From: an uncultured Clostridia bacterium
GTDB lineage: Bacteria; Bacillota; Clostridia; Christensenellales; UBA1242
NCBI GenBank assembly: GCA_944383915.1
Contig: CALWRJ010000016.1
Coordinates: forward strand, 95,118 to 159,117
Length of the DNA stretch: 64,000 nt
Reading direction: 5' to 3'
Below, in pieces: positions 1 through 7,643 of the stretch; within the stretch, counting starts at the first letter, position 1; every line of letters begins with the position of its first letter. Under the pieces are notes generated by a model. The model saw only the letters and a program-made list of their open reading frames with translations, did not search any database and was not told the origin of the DNA. Position numbers and translations under genes: made by a program.

Positions 1-585
1 CTTATTTTTATTGCCTATGCCAGCACCTGGTGAAATACCTGTATCGCTAAATTGAAAACTGCATCCTAATCTCTCGGGGGTATTCGCTGTAAGAGCATCT
101 ATTAAAATCACAGTTTTTGGTTTTATTGAATGAACAACACCACTAACAATATCCGCAGTTGAAAAGCCGTTTATGCCACTTACTCCTGGTATTAAAGCAG
201 ACAAATCACCTAAATCAGCACGAACATCAGCAGGCATATAATGTGTAGCAAAAAGATTTTTTACCACCTGTGCACCAAGACTATCCGCTACTAAAAATGC
301 GTTTCCAAGACCAACGACTAAAATAGTACCCTTTTGCTCGCCTAAATACTCTTTTAAAATTTCTACAAGCTTTTTTATTAAAAATTTCCGCGCTGGCTCG
401 GACATATGAAATTCTCGAGAACAATTAAGTGTAGTGTACTTACCTTTTTGCTTATGATAAAATTGGGCGAGTTTTTCAGTATTGATATCTAGGAAAAATT
501 TTTTAGTATCATACTTTCCGCTGTAAATTTGCTCCCCTAGCACACCGGAATCGCGCATTAATTTACTGTTAAAATTATTCTGCAT
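1..585 (-). CDS. gpr: GPR germination protease (partial, C-terminus outside window)
   Basis: GPR is the aspartic-like protease that degrades small acid-soluble spore proteins at germination. The reading frame is open from an ATG at 585 to the window edge, giving 195 residues, a little over half the usual length. A GGGGAG ribosome site precedes the ATG. Visible family motifs in order are VVGLGN (about 93-98), ADSLGA, PGVSGINGFST, LIDALTAN and DTGISPGAGIGNK at the edge. The two conserved aspartates (ADSLG and IDAL) are kept. The N-terminus lacks the TDLAVE-like motif at which Bacillus GPR is processed. It diverges from rpsT, a neighbour relationship known in Bacillus. Family assignment is firm; the C-terminal half cannot be judged. 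Confidence 0.93.
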   Translation of the reverse strand, partial: MQNNFNSKLMRDSGVLGEQIYSGKYDTKKFFLDINTEKLAQFYHKQKGKYTTLNCSREFHMSEPARKFLIKKLVEILKEYLGEQKGTILVVGLGNAFLVADSLGAQVVKNLFATHYMPADVRADLGDLSALIPGVSGINGFSTADIVSGVVHSIKPKTVILIDALTANTPERLGCSFQFSDTGISPGAGIGNKNK

Positions 586-637
586 CTCTATCTCCCCTGT
601 TTTACTTAATTATTTACAAAAAATTAGTTTATAACTC

Positions 638-666
638 TTGCAAAAAACATTTTTTTATGATAATAT
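638..666 (+). promoter_or_regulatory. SigA promoter of rpsT
   Basis: A -35 box TTGCAA (638-643) and a -10 box TAATAT (661-666) are separated by 17 bases, 33 bases upstream of the rpsT start. Confidence 0.7.
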
Positions 667-698
667 TAATAAGTATTAAAAATTTTTAGGAGAAAAAA

Positions 699-974
699 GT
701 GGCAAACATAAAATCACAGAAAAAGAGAATTATCACTAACGAACAAGCAAGAATTGCCAACAAATCAAAGAAATCTCGTATTGCTACCGAAATTCGCAAA
801 TTCCGCGAAAGTATCGCAGCAAAAGATTTTGATAAAGCTGAAGCAATTCTTAAAGATGTGGTAAGTTTAATCGACCGCGCACGCTTGGACAATGTTTATC
901 AAGCAAACACAGCGAATAGAAAAAAAGCTAACCTTGCTCGTGAATTGTACAATGCTAAAAATGCGGAAAAATAA
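699..974 (+). CDS. rpsT: 30S ribosomal protein S20
   Basis: This is a primary 16S rRNA-binding protein of the small subunit, 91 residues and of normal family length. It is Lys/Arg-rich, begins MANIKSQKKR and carries the conserved NKSKKSRIATEIRKF and ANTANRKKANLAREL segments. The start is GTG at 699, with AGGAG at 688-692 supporting it. It has its own promoter upstream and a strong terminator downstream, so it appears monocistronic. It lies divergently beside gpr. Confidence 0.97.
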   Translation: MANIKSQKKRIITNEQARIANKSKKSRIATEIRKFRESIAAKDFDKAEAILKDVVSLIDRARLDNVYQANTANRKKANLARELYNAKNAEK

Positions 975-983
975 AATCGTACA

Positions 984-1007
984 GCCTCCTTTTTAGGAGG
1001 TTTTTTT
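984..1007 (+). terminator. Rho-independent terminator of rpsT
   Basis: A six-base-pair stem (CCTCCT with AGGAGG, 985-990 and 995-1000) with a TTTT loop is followed by seven T residues. Confidence 0.85.
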
Positions 1008-1025
1008 AAATAAAAAGGAGAAAAT

Positions 1026-1766
1026 ATGAAACTAATTTTAAATGCTGATGACTTTGGACTTAGCCCTAGTATAAATCAAGGTATTATAGATTGCTTTAAT
1101 GAGGGGCTAATTAGTAGTACTACAATGATGATGAATACCCCCTACACTGACGAGGCTATTCGCCTTGCAAAAGAACATAATCTTAAAAATGTTGGTATTC
1201 ACTTAAACCTTACCTATGGGAAATCCGTGCTACCTGCAAATGAAGTAAGTAGTCTTGTCGATGAAAATGGAATTTTTCATTATGTCTGTATGCTTGGATA
1301 TTATACTCAATATCTTGACGCCAAAAAAGAATTGCGCGCACAAATTGAAAAATTTTTAGCAAGCGGATTAACACCAACTCATATCGATCATCATCATTAT
1401 TTTAACGAAGTACCTAATATTTTAAAGGCATATTTAGAACTCGCGAAGGAATATAATTTACCCATTCGTGCTATGGATGAAAATGTTCGCAAGCTTGCTC
1501 GTGATATGAATATAAAAACTACTGATGAATTTTCTTTTGCCTTTCATGGTAATGGTGTAGATATAGATACTTTTAGAATTTTAAAAAGTCTTTACTGGAA
1601 ACGCAATATATCACTAGAAATTTTAACACATGTTGGCTATGTTGATGAATACACGAGCAGACAAACAAATTATCTTATTCGCGAGGACGAAATTAATGTT
1701 TTACGCGAGGCTAAAAAACAGGGCTATTTTGACGATGTGGAATTAATAGGTTTTGGCAACTTATAA
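1026..1766 (+). CDS. ChbG/YdjC-family carbohydrate deacetylase
   Basis: A 246-residue protein of the YdjC/ChbG family, metal-dependent deacetylases acting on N-acetylated (chito-)oligosaccharides. The metal and catalytic motifs are visible: NADDFG (D8, D9), GIHLNLT (H59) and THIDHHH (H119, D121, H122-124). The family's usual length is about 240-300 residues. There is no signal peptide, so it is cytosolic. The start ATG at 1026 has AAGGAG just upstream. It follows the rpsT terminator and is transcribed alone. No transport or glycosidase gene is adjacent, so the natural substrate cannot be inferred. Confidence 0.88.
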   Translation: MKLILNADDFGLSPSINQGIIDCFNEGLISSTTMMMNTPYTDEAIRLAKEHNLKNVGIHLNLTYGKSVLPANEVSSLVDENGIFHYVCMLGYYTQYLDAKKELRAQIEKFLASGLTPTHIDHHHYFNEVPNILKAYLELAKEYNLPIRAMDENVRKLARDMNIKTTDEFSFAFHGNGVDIDTFRILKSLYWKRNISLEILTHVGYVDEYTSRQTNYLIREDEINVLREAKKQGYFDDVELIGFGNL

Positions 1767-1885
1767 TTTAAAATTTAGTCTGATATGCTATTGATACTAT
1801 TTAACTTTGATTCCAAGCATAAAAGTATGCATAAAATTTACTGCATAGTATTGAGCATAGTACTAAAGGAAATATAAAAATATAA

Positions 1886-1916
1886 AAAATGATGCCTAAT
1901 TTTATGGCATCATTTT
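1886..1916. terminator. Bidirectional terminator downstream of the YdjC gene
   Basis: An 11-bp perfect stem (AAAATGATGCC, 1886-1896, with GGCATCATTTT, 1906-1916) has a nine-base loop. Its A/T flanks allow termination in both directions. Confidence 0.75.
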
Positions 1917-1930
1917 AATATTATAATTCT

Positions 1931-1949
1931 AAAATACTTCGTTTGAAGT
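1931..1949 (-). terminator. Weak terminator of the frameshifted surface-protein gene
   Basis: A short stem ACTTC/GAAGT with loop GTTT, followed on the minus strand by TATTTTA. The core closely resembles the terminator at 12119-12144 behind the paralogous gene, so the 3' flank appears to be shared within the family. Confidence 0.5.
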
Positions 1950-1988
1950 GATTTATGTTCCTATTGAATTTAATATAATTGAAATTTA

Positions 1989-2033
1989 TTATAAAATTTC
2001 GCTGTCACTTAAATTTGTTTGGTCATTGGTGGT
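1989..2033 (-). pseudogene. Relic of a surface-protein C-terminal tail
   Basis: On the minus strand these bases read TTNDQTNLSDSEIL followed by TAA, with an in-frame TAA immediately upstream. The peptide matches the C-terminal tails of the three InlB-repeat paralogs in this window ([35 protein letters not shown]). It lies 43 bases beyond the stop of the gene at 2077 and is most simply the leftover 3' end of another family member. Confidence 0.75.
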
Positions 2034-2076
2034 TTAGTTGTTTGTTTTAGATTTTTGTTTTATTAAAATTATTATA

Positions 2077-4189
2077 TTACATCACATCGCCATTGCTGGT
2101 GTTTGTTTGGTCGTTGGCATTAAGTTCTGCGGTTGAAGTGAATACTGCTATTACTTGTTTTCCATCTATTACAGATAAAGGTATGCTAGCGCTAATGTAG
2201 TTGTAACCTTGGAGAGTTATTTTTTCTCCGCCTTCGTCTTGGTATGTTATATACTCACCGTCTACTTGCCAACCTAAGAATGTGTAACCTGTGTATTCCT
2301 GGGCTATTACATTAACTGTTTCCAGTCCGTTTGTAGTTGTGTATTCTAGTATTTTAGCACTGCCTGCTACGGCTAGGTCTGTTTCACTACCTTGATATTG
2401 TACCGATACTGCTATTCCTTCTATTGAACCACTGGCTTTAAAGTTTTGGGGGTTTTTGTACAAAGTTTAGGTATATTATGAAAGGCTCGTTTGCGTTGTA
2501 TATTTCAATAATTAGTTCCGTGCCTGTGGTGTTGGTTATGTAATGTATTGCGGTGCTATAATCGTTTAGTAAATAGCCATCTATTGATTTGATTTTTGTA
2601 AAGTCGTCTGTTGTTGGCGCTGTTGTTGTGTTTGTGGCATATATTCCGTTGATATAGTATCCGCTGTTCATTTGTATAACATAACTATGTACTACATTGT
2701 CTACACTTTCACGAGTTATGGAAAACTCGCTTCCGCTGTTTAATGAAGTGAGTGTTACAATAGGTTCAAATACCGCGGTGTATGTAGCGTCTTGTGTTAC
2801 GGTGATTGTATATTCAGTTTTGCCAAGGCTATCACTCAATAATGTTTGCCCACCGTCTAGCGACCAGCCGATAAGAGTATATCCAGCATTAGGAGTAGCG
2901 ATAATTTTAGTTACATTACCGATTACATAAACTCCATTACCATAAACAGTTCCCATGCTAGAATCGTTGGTATTTATAGTTATATTTATTGGAATAGAAG
3001 ATACCAACTTTGACAAAGAAATAATACACGCTGGTCTAACTCCCCTACTTCCAAATACAGAATACGCATCTATTGTTCCAGACGAATAAAGTCTTGTAGC
3101 ATATGCAGCATTGCTATTACTTCCTGAACGCAACCAACAAATATAAGGATATCTGTTATAATAACCATTATACACAGATTCATCATAACAATAAGTTGAA
3201 TTAGTAGTCGAGGTACTATCTTGTCCATCACCGAAAGTTAAATCTTGCACATCCAACCCCCACAACCCTGTTTCCACACTTTCGCCTGTTGATTGTGATG
3301 TAAAAACTTCATTATAACTAGGTATCCAAAAACTATCAGAATATGGGCTATCCGTTACATTCCATGTCCAATTATATGGATTTGTATCTGTTATATCACT
3401 TGTTCCATTATCGTTACCTGAACTGTTACTCTGCAAACCACTTGTAATAGTCCAGTTGTTAGAATTATAGTATAAATTTTCTTGTGTTGCTTGCCATGTC
3501 GCATTTGCGTCTTGTGGAGAAACAATAAATCCATTATCACCACCGAAATTAGTTAGGTTATTATTTAACAAATTAAAGATATTTTTTGTTACATCGCGTA
3601 TAGTTGAATACGAATAATTCCCATTATAAGCGTGTGTTTCAGGACGAGTATCGTAAGTTGCAAAAGGACTTGTGTTAGCGTTTATATAGCCATAAGTTGA
3701 ACCACTACTAGATTGACTTGAATTAAATAATGAAACTGTATAACATTTATCAAGCCAAATTGTCAAATAACCATTGCGTAAATACACTATTTGCCAATAT
3801 AATGGTATATCAGTATGAAGTTCTCCATTTTTATCAACAAAATACCCCATTGCAAACTTGATTGTGTTGTCGTTTGTACCACCGTTACGAGATATTATGT
3901 CGTGTGCTGTATAACTTGTATCACTTGCAGTGTAAGTGCTATAATTAATTGCGTTTAATAATTCTGCAACAGCAGAGGAATTTACGATTAGTTTCCTATC
4001 GCTACCCGTTTCAGTACTGTATAAATTTTGTGTTAATGTAGTTATATTTGTTGCATCATCTTTTAAAGCCTTACCTTTATCTATCACATTCAAGACATAT
4101 GCTATTATTCCACCAGCCACTAGGACAAGAGTAATTACACAAAGAACGATATAGAGTCTGTACTTTGTAAAAAATTCTTTTACTGCCAT
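2077..4189 (-). pseudogene. Frameshifted surface protein: N-terminal anchor, DUF6273-like domain, InlB-type repeats
   Basis: The first frame (4189-2438) encodes 583 residues. It has a membrane anchor at about 13-33, then a DUF6273-like domain to about residue 390 containing WLRSG...AYATRLYSSG and ending GVRPACIISL, then two divergent InlB-type repeats ending in AVFEP-like strands. The frame stops soon after a run of five C on the coding strand (2448-2452). The +1 frame continues without interruption for about 120 residues, adding another repeat and the family tail NDQTNTSNGDVM. Removing one C joins the frames. The start ATG at 4189 has AGGAG upstream. It could be phase-variable, a recent pseudogene or a sequencing error. 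Confidence 0.8.
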
Positions 4190-4478
4190 TGGGCTTTTCT
4201 CCTATTTTTAAATTTGGCTAGTTTTTATCAAATATTTTTAGTTTGTTTAAAATTATTATAACTTAAAATTAGACAAAATACTAATGTTTTATAAAATTGC
4301 AATGGATTTTTTATAAGTTTTTTAAAATTTTGTAATTTTTGATATGATTTTGTATCAATTTTTGGCTCTTAAACTTTGTTACATAAAGATTTACAAAAAA
4401 ATTTTTAAATCATACTATATTATCCCCCATCTATTTTAAAAAATATTTAATATTTTTAATATTATATTCTATAATTTA
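4190..4478. other. AT-rich intergenic region upstream of the surface-protein gene
   Basis: About 290 very AT-rich bases containing the AGGAG ribosome site for the minus-strand gene at 4189 and several TATAAT-like strings, but no well-spaced promoter pair that I can defend. No gene is seen. Confidence 0.5.
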
Positions 4479-4673
4479 TTTGGAGAAAGGCTGAGAGAAA
4501 TCAGGCTTGAAAACAATTTATCTCAAAGAATGCTAGGAGAAAAACTTGGAGTAAGCAACCAAACAATTAGTTTTTGGGAAATTGGCAGTCGCGAACCTGA
4601 TTTAGATATGCTTGTTAAATTAGCCAACTTTTTTAATGTTTCTATTGAATATTTCTTGTTGGAGAATTTTTAA
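4479..4673 (+). pseudogene. Xre/Cro-type HTH regulator lacking a start codon
   Basis: Sixty-four codons encode a typical HTH_3 protein: FGERLREIRLENNLSQ, then LGEKLGVSNQTISFWEIG as the helix-turn-helix, then REPDLDMLVKLANFFNVSIEYF. Family members start one to three residues before this FGERL. Here the frame is open back to a TAA at 4437 but contains no ATG, GTG or TTG and no ribosome site, only ATT and ATA codons. The next in-frame ATG lies inside the HTH. The gene is therefore probably a 5'-damaged relic, or uses a non-canonical start. A hairpin and T tract at 4721-4751 follow it. It may be the remnant of a mobile element repressor; see the duplicated rpsI end nearby. Confidence 0.72.
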
Positions 4674-4720
4674 AATCAATTAATTAAGCCTTTTATTTTC
4701 TCTATTTATAAAAAATACAA

Positions 4721-4751
4721 GACACAAAATAATTTGTGCCTTTTATTTTTT
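4721..4751. terminator. Hairpin terminator after the HTH relic
   Basis: An eight-bp stem (GACACAAA with TTTGTGCC, one G-U pair) is followed on the plus strand by TTTTATTTTTT. The minus side also carries a T-rich tail, so it may act in both directions. Confidence 0.65.
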
Positions 4752-4820
4752 AGTATATTGATTTAACACAAGGCGCTCTACATTACCTTTTAATATTACT
4801 TCTCTTTCTCCTAAAACACT

Positions 4821-4855
4821 CAAAAGAAAAACACAAAGCAATTTGTGCCTTGTGT
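4821..4855 (-). terminator. Terminator downstream of the rpsI tail duplicate
   Basis: ACACAA (4831-4836) pairs with TTGTGT (4850-4855) around a further GCA/TGC pairing, and the minus strand then runs into TTTTTCTTTT. The core resembles the hairpin at 4721-4740, about 110 bases away. Confidence 0.6.
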
Positions 4856-4875
4856 CTTGCTCTTGCCACGCAAAA

Positions 4876-4950
4876 TTAACGCTTACTAAATTGTACTGCC
4901 TTGCGGGCTTTGTGCCCACTTCGGCTTAACTGCTCTTTCATTCGTGGGTT
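4876..4950 (-). pseudogene. Duplicated 3' end of rpsI
   Basis: The minus strand encodes [20 protein letters not shown] then FSKR and a stop, an in-frame copy of the S9 C-terminus. Its terminal 40 bases match the true rpsI end (4996-5035) at 39 of 40 positions, exactly 120 bases away. The preceding part diverges: six codons differ from the ERKKYGL motif while the length is kept. There is no start and no upstream part of the gene. A tail duplicate of this kind is what integration of an element at the 3' end of rpsI leaves behind. Confidence 0.8.
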
Positions 4951-4985
4951 TAAAAAGTAAGGTATGGTGTCATACACCATACCTT
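4951..4985 (-). terminator. Terminator of rplM-rpsI
   Basis: A 12-bp perfect stem (4959-4970 with 4974-4985) and a three-base loop, followed on the minus strand by ACTTTTTAAA, 10 bases after the rpsI stop. Confidence 0.85.
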
Positions 4986-4995
4986 GCTCGCGATA

Positions 4996-5403
4996 TTAAC
5001 GCTTGCTAAATTGTACTGCCTTGCGGGCTTTGTGCAAACCATATTTTTTACGTTCTTTCATACGTGGGTCGCGAGTTAACAAACCAGCAGTTTTAAGAGT
5101 TGGTTTTAATTCGGCATTAATTTTAATCAATGCTCTAGCGATACCGTGACGAATTGCGCCTGCTTGTCCGCCAAAACCGCCACCATTTACTGTTACATAT
5201 ACATCATATTTTTCTTGTGTGTTAGTAAGCACTAGTGGTTGACGAACGATTTGCTTTAATGTAGCTAAACCGAAGTATTCGTCAATGTCTCTTTTGTTAA
5301 TTGTAATTTTACCTTTACCAGCAATCAAACGCACACGGGCGATAGAAGATTTACGACGGCCTGTTGCATTTGTGTAAGGATTAGGAATTGATTTTTGAGC
5401 CAT
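4996..5403 (-). CDS. rpsI: 30S ribosomal protein S9
   Basis: A small-subunit protein whose C-terminal tail reaches the P-site tRNA. The 135 residues match the family: [13 protein letters not shown] near the N-terminus, the [19 protein letters not shown] core, the [17 protein letters not shown] segment and the canonical SKR end. Its ATG overlaps the rplM stop by one base, so the two are translationally coupled and driven by the rplM promoter. A 75-base copy of its 3' end lies immediately beyond its terminator. Confidence 0.97.
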   Translation of the reverse strand: MAQKSIPNPYTNATGRRKSSIARVRLIAGKGKITINKRDIDEYFGLATLKQIVRQPLVLTNTQEKYDVYVTVNGGGFGGQAGAIRHGIARALIKINAELKPTLKTAGLLTRDPRMKERKKYGLHKARKAVQFSKR

Positions 5404-5846
5404 TATTTTCTACCTCCTTTGATAGCGTATGGTTGTGGATTTTGTGCTTGGTGCTCGTGGTTTTCGCCCTTGTATGTGCGAAGTTTTTTGAGCATTTGCT
5501 TACCCAAAGCATTCTTTGGCATCATACCTTTAACGGCACGGAATACAGCAAAATCGCTACGGTCTTTAAGTAAGTCACTATAAGCAATTTCACGGTCGCC
5601 ACCTGGATAAAGTGTGTGGTAGCGGTACATTTTTTGGTTAATTTTGTTACCAGTAAGGGCTACTTTGTCGCAATTAATTACGATAACATAGTCGCCCATA
5701 TCAGCGTGCGGTGTGTAAGTGGGGTTATTTTTTCCACGCAAGATTGCAGCAACTTGGCTTGCAAGACGTCCCAAAGGAACATCTGTTGCGTCAACTACCC
5801 ACCATTTTGCTTCCGCTCTCGCAGTTGATGGCATATAAGTCTTCAT
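5403..5846 (-). CDS. rplM: 50S ribosomal protein L13
   Basis: An early-assembling large-subunit protein of 147 residues, normal length. It carries the [20 protein letters not shown]-terminal segment, [16 protein letters not shown] and [21 protein letters not shown]. The ATG at 5846 is preceded by a GGAGG site. It is the first gene of the rplM-rpsI operon, with a consensus promoter and a leader of about 80 bases that could carry the L13-type autoregulatory structure. Confidence 0.97.
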   Translation of the reverse strand: MKTYMPSTARAEAKWWVVDATDVPLGRLASQVAAILRGKNNPTYTPHADMGDYVIVINCDKVALTGNKINQKMYRYHTLYPGGDREIAYSDLLKDRSDFAVFRAVKGMMPKNALGKQMLKKLRTYKGENHEHQAQNPQPYAIKGGRK

Positions 5847-5929
5847 AATGAGTTTTCCTCCGAAAAAATCAATAAAAATAATCTACCAATCATTTAGAGA
5901 GGGGCTAATTCACTAAGTTTTCAATAGAT
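5847..5929 (-). promoter_or_regulatory. rplM: Possible L13 leader (rplM 5' UTR)
   Basis: The untranslated leader between the inferred transcription start (about 5929) and the rplM ribosome site can close through AATCTA and TAGATT into a long stem-loop. Bacillota rplM mRNAs often carry an autoregulatory L13 leader. The structural match here is my inference and has not been tested against a covariance model. Confidence 0.4.
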
Positions 5930-5935
5930 TTATTT

Positions 5936-5964
5936 ATTATAGCGAAAACACGAGAGTTTGTCAA
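5936..5964 (-). promoter_or_regulatory. Consensus SigA promoter of rplM-rpsI
   Basis: A perfect TTGACA (5964-5959) and a perfect TATAAT (5941-5936) are separated by 17 bases. It is the best-looking promoter in the window. Confidence 0.9.
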
Positions 5965-6086
5965 GGGTAAAAAGCGGTTATTTTGTTAATTTGTCAAACT
6001 TTTTGCTCTGCTGCTCATTTTGAAGTATAAAATTTTAGATTTTAATTTGCCCTTTACCCGCTATTTGTTAAAATTGATAAATTAAA

Positions 6087-6794
6087 TTAATCACCAATAT
6101 AATGATTATGCCTATCAGGATATTGTTCATCAAGTAATTTTTCTTTTTCTAAATCACTTTTATATTTATTTTCTAAATCGTTGCATATTAGTTTTTCTTG
6201 TTTAAATGTATCTTCATCGCTTATGCACTGTGCATACAATTTTAATATCTCAATGTTTGCAATTTTATCGCGCGTTAGAGGAATTTTGCATTCTGCTGAA
6301 ATACATCTAACTAATGTTGCCCTTTCTGCTAATTCGTTATTCTCAACTTTTTGCCTTTCTTGTAAATATTCGAAAACTTTTTCAATTTGTGGTATTTGCC
6401 AAATTTTATAGTAAAAAAAATCTTTCCTTCCTTTATCGGCATAACCTTGCAAAAAACAATCTATTATTAAATCGTTAATGCGTTTATTATTTCTATTATG
6501 CGCTGCAATTTTTATATTTGCCGCTTCGCGTGCTGATTCAATACTCAAATTACTTAAAACACCACTTTTATTTAAATCTGGAATAGTCTTTTCCATAATT
6601 TGCAAATTACTATTTGCGATTTCATAAAGACTGTTTGCATTTTTTGATATGTCTTTAAACATATACTCATAATACTTTGACACTTCCACAGCCTTGATAT
6701 CTATTAGACTTACTCTTTCACTTTTTAAAAATCTAGTCCTAGCCTCGCGAATTATATCTGCTTCTAAACTTTTTACAAAATTTTGATTGTCCAT
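6087..6794 (-). CDS. Conserved-looking hypothetical protein, mostly helical
   Basis: A 235-residue charged protein that I do not recognise. It is rich in Lys, Glu, Asn and Ile, predicted mainly helical, with no signal peptide or membrane span, so probably cytosolic. The start ATG at 6794 is chosen because AAGGTGA lies five bases upstream; the GTG at 6803 is inside that ribosome site. It has its own promoter (6826-6854), is transcribed away from truA, and ends just upstream of the rplM promoter. There is no catalytic motif I can name. Confidence 0.7.
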   Translation of the reverse strand: MDNQNFVKSLEADIIREARTRFLKSERVSLIDIKAVEVSKYYEYMFKDISKNANSLYEIANSNLQIMEKTIPDLNKSGVLSNLSIESAREAANIKIAAHNRNNKRINDLIIDCFLQGYADKGRKDFFYYKIWQIPQIEKVFEYLQERQKVENNELAERATLVRCISAECKIPLTRDKIANIEILKLYAQCISDEDTFKQEKLICNDLENKYKSDLEKEKLLDEQYPDRHNHYIGD

Positions 6795-6825
6795 ATAAAT
6801 CACCTTAATAATATTATTTAAAGTG

Positions 6826-6854
6826 ATTATAGCATAAATTTTATTTTATTTCAA
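6826..6854 (-). promoter_or_regulatory. SigA promoter of the hypothetical gene at 6087-6794
   Basis: TTGAAA (6854-6849), 17-base spacer and TATAAT (6831-6826) preceded by TGC, an extended -10. Confidence 0.75.
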
Positions 6855-6895
6855 TATGGCAATAAAAATTTGATTTGATAATTGTTACAATTTTA

Positions 6896-7633
6896 CTATT
6901 GGTTTTCGAGCCATTTGATAAAATCGAAAACATTTAAGTTTGAAAGTAGTGGTCTAAACTGTTCATATTTATTTATATCATATTCAAAACCTGTGTATTT
7001 TTTATCGAGTAAAATTGCGCGCTTATTTCTATTAATAAATAGATTCCAAAATGGATAGATTTGTTTTTGAGTTTCATCCGCCCCCAAAGTGTAGTATTGA
7101 TAAGATTTATTAAGGTGGCGGGCAAGTTCGATAAAAGTTATATTTTTTATTAAGGCTAATGTGGTTTTATTTTTCTTAAAAAAAGAGTAGAGCATTAAAA
7201 AAACAATATTTACGACATCAAAATTCGGGTCGCCCACTCCCCTTTGATTACCATATAAAATTTTACCTGGTTTAAAAGTTTCGCCTAGATTAAGATTTGG
7301 GGCTAGTATAAAAATTGTATATTTAGGCAAGCGCAAATTTGTGTTTGTTATATCGTTTAGAAATTTATTTAGCCCTTTTTCTTTCTTTTTAAAGTATTTT
7401 TTTATCCTTTCACAATTTTCGCAACTTAACATATATTGCGTGTTAAAAAAGGGTTGTTTAATCACATCAAGCAAAATATCATCTGTTATATTTGCGCTTA
7501 TATCATTTTTTAATAAGGAATAATCAAGATATTTTTTGCTCAATTTTTCGCAATAATCGCAAGGAAGTTTATTTTTGTAAATAATTGCACGCGCTAAAAC
7601 TTTTTTATCTACCACAAACTCTACACTAACCAC
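6896..7633 (-). CDS. Hypothetical protein with two CxxC motifs
   Basis: A 245-residue protein that I do not recognise. Two cysteine pairs, CDYC (25-28) and CENC (71-74), could together bind one zinc or iron. The central part carries a GNQRGVGDPNFDVVNIVFLMLYSFF stretch (split here: GNQRGVGDP, then a hydrophobic segment too short to be a confident membrane span). The start is GTG at 7633 with AGGGG eight to twelve bases upstream. It begins 10 bases after the truA stop and is probably cotranscribed with truA. Confidence 0.65.
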   Translation of the reverse strand: MVSVEFVVDKKVLARAIIYKNKLPCDYCEKLSKKYLDYSLLKNDISANITDDILLDVIKQPFFNTQYMLSCENCERIKKYFKKKEKGLNKFLNDITNTNLRLPKYTIFILAPNLNLGETFKPGKILYGNQRGVGDPNFDVVNIVFLMLYSFFKKNKTTLALIKNITFIELARHLNKSYQYYTLGADETQKQIYPFWNLFINRNKRAILLDKKYTGFEYDINKYEQFRPLLSNLNVFDFIKWLENQ

Positions 7634-7643
7634 AATTTTTCCC

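Larger units (their letters stand above)
1767..2076. other. Intergenic region with terminators, iteron-like motifs and a gene-tail relic
   Basis: This 310-base gap contains two close copies of a TGCATAGTA-type motif at 1842-1862, a bidirectional terminator at 1886-1916, a weak terminator at 1931-1949 and a relic of a surface-protein C-terminus at 1989-2033. I see no complete gene. Confidence 0.7.

Noticed and set aside
4190-4440. TATAAT-containing promoter for the surface-protein gene
   Set aside because: The TATAAT near 4255 has only a TTGTCT 10 bases away as a -35, which is unworkable spacing.
4746-4820. A 24-codon minus-strand frame reading SVLGEREVILKGNVERL and then a short tail
   Set aside because: It looks protein-like but has no ribosome site or family match, and it sits among terminators. 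It may be another gene-tail relic, but I cannot support it.
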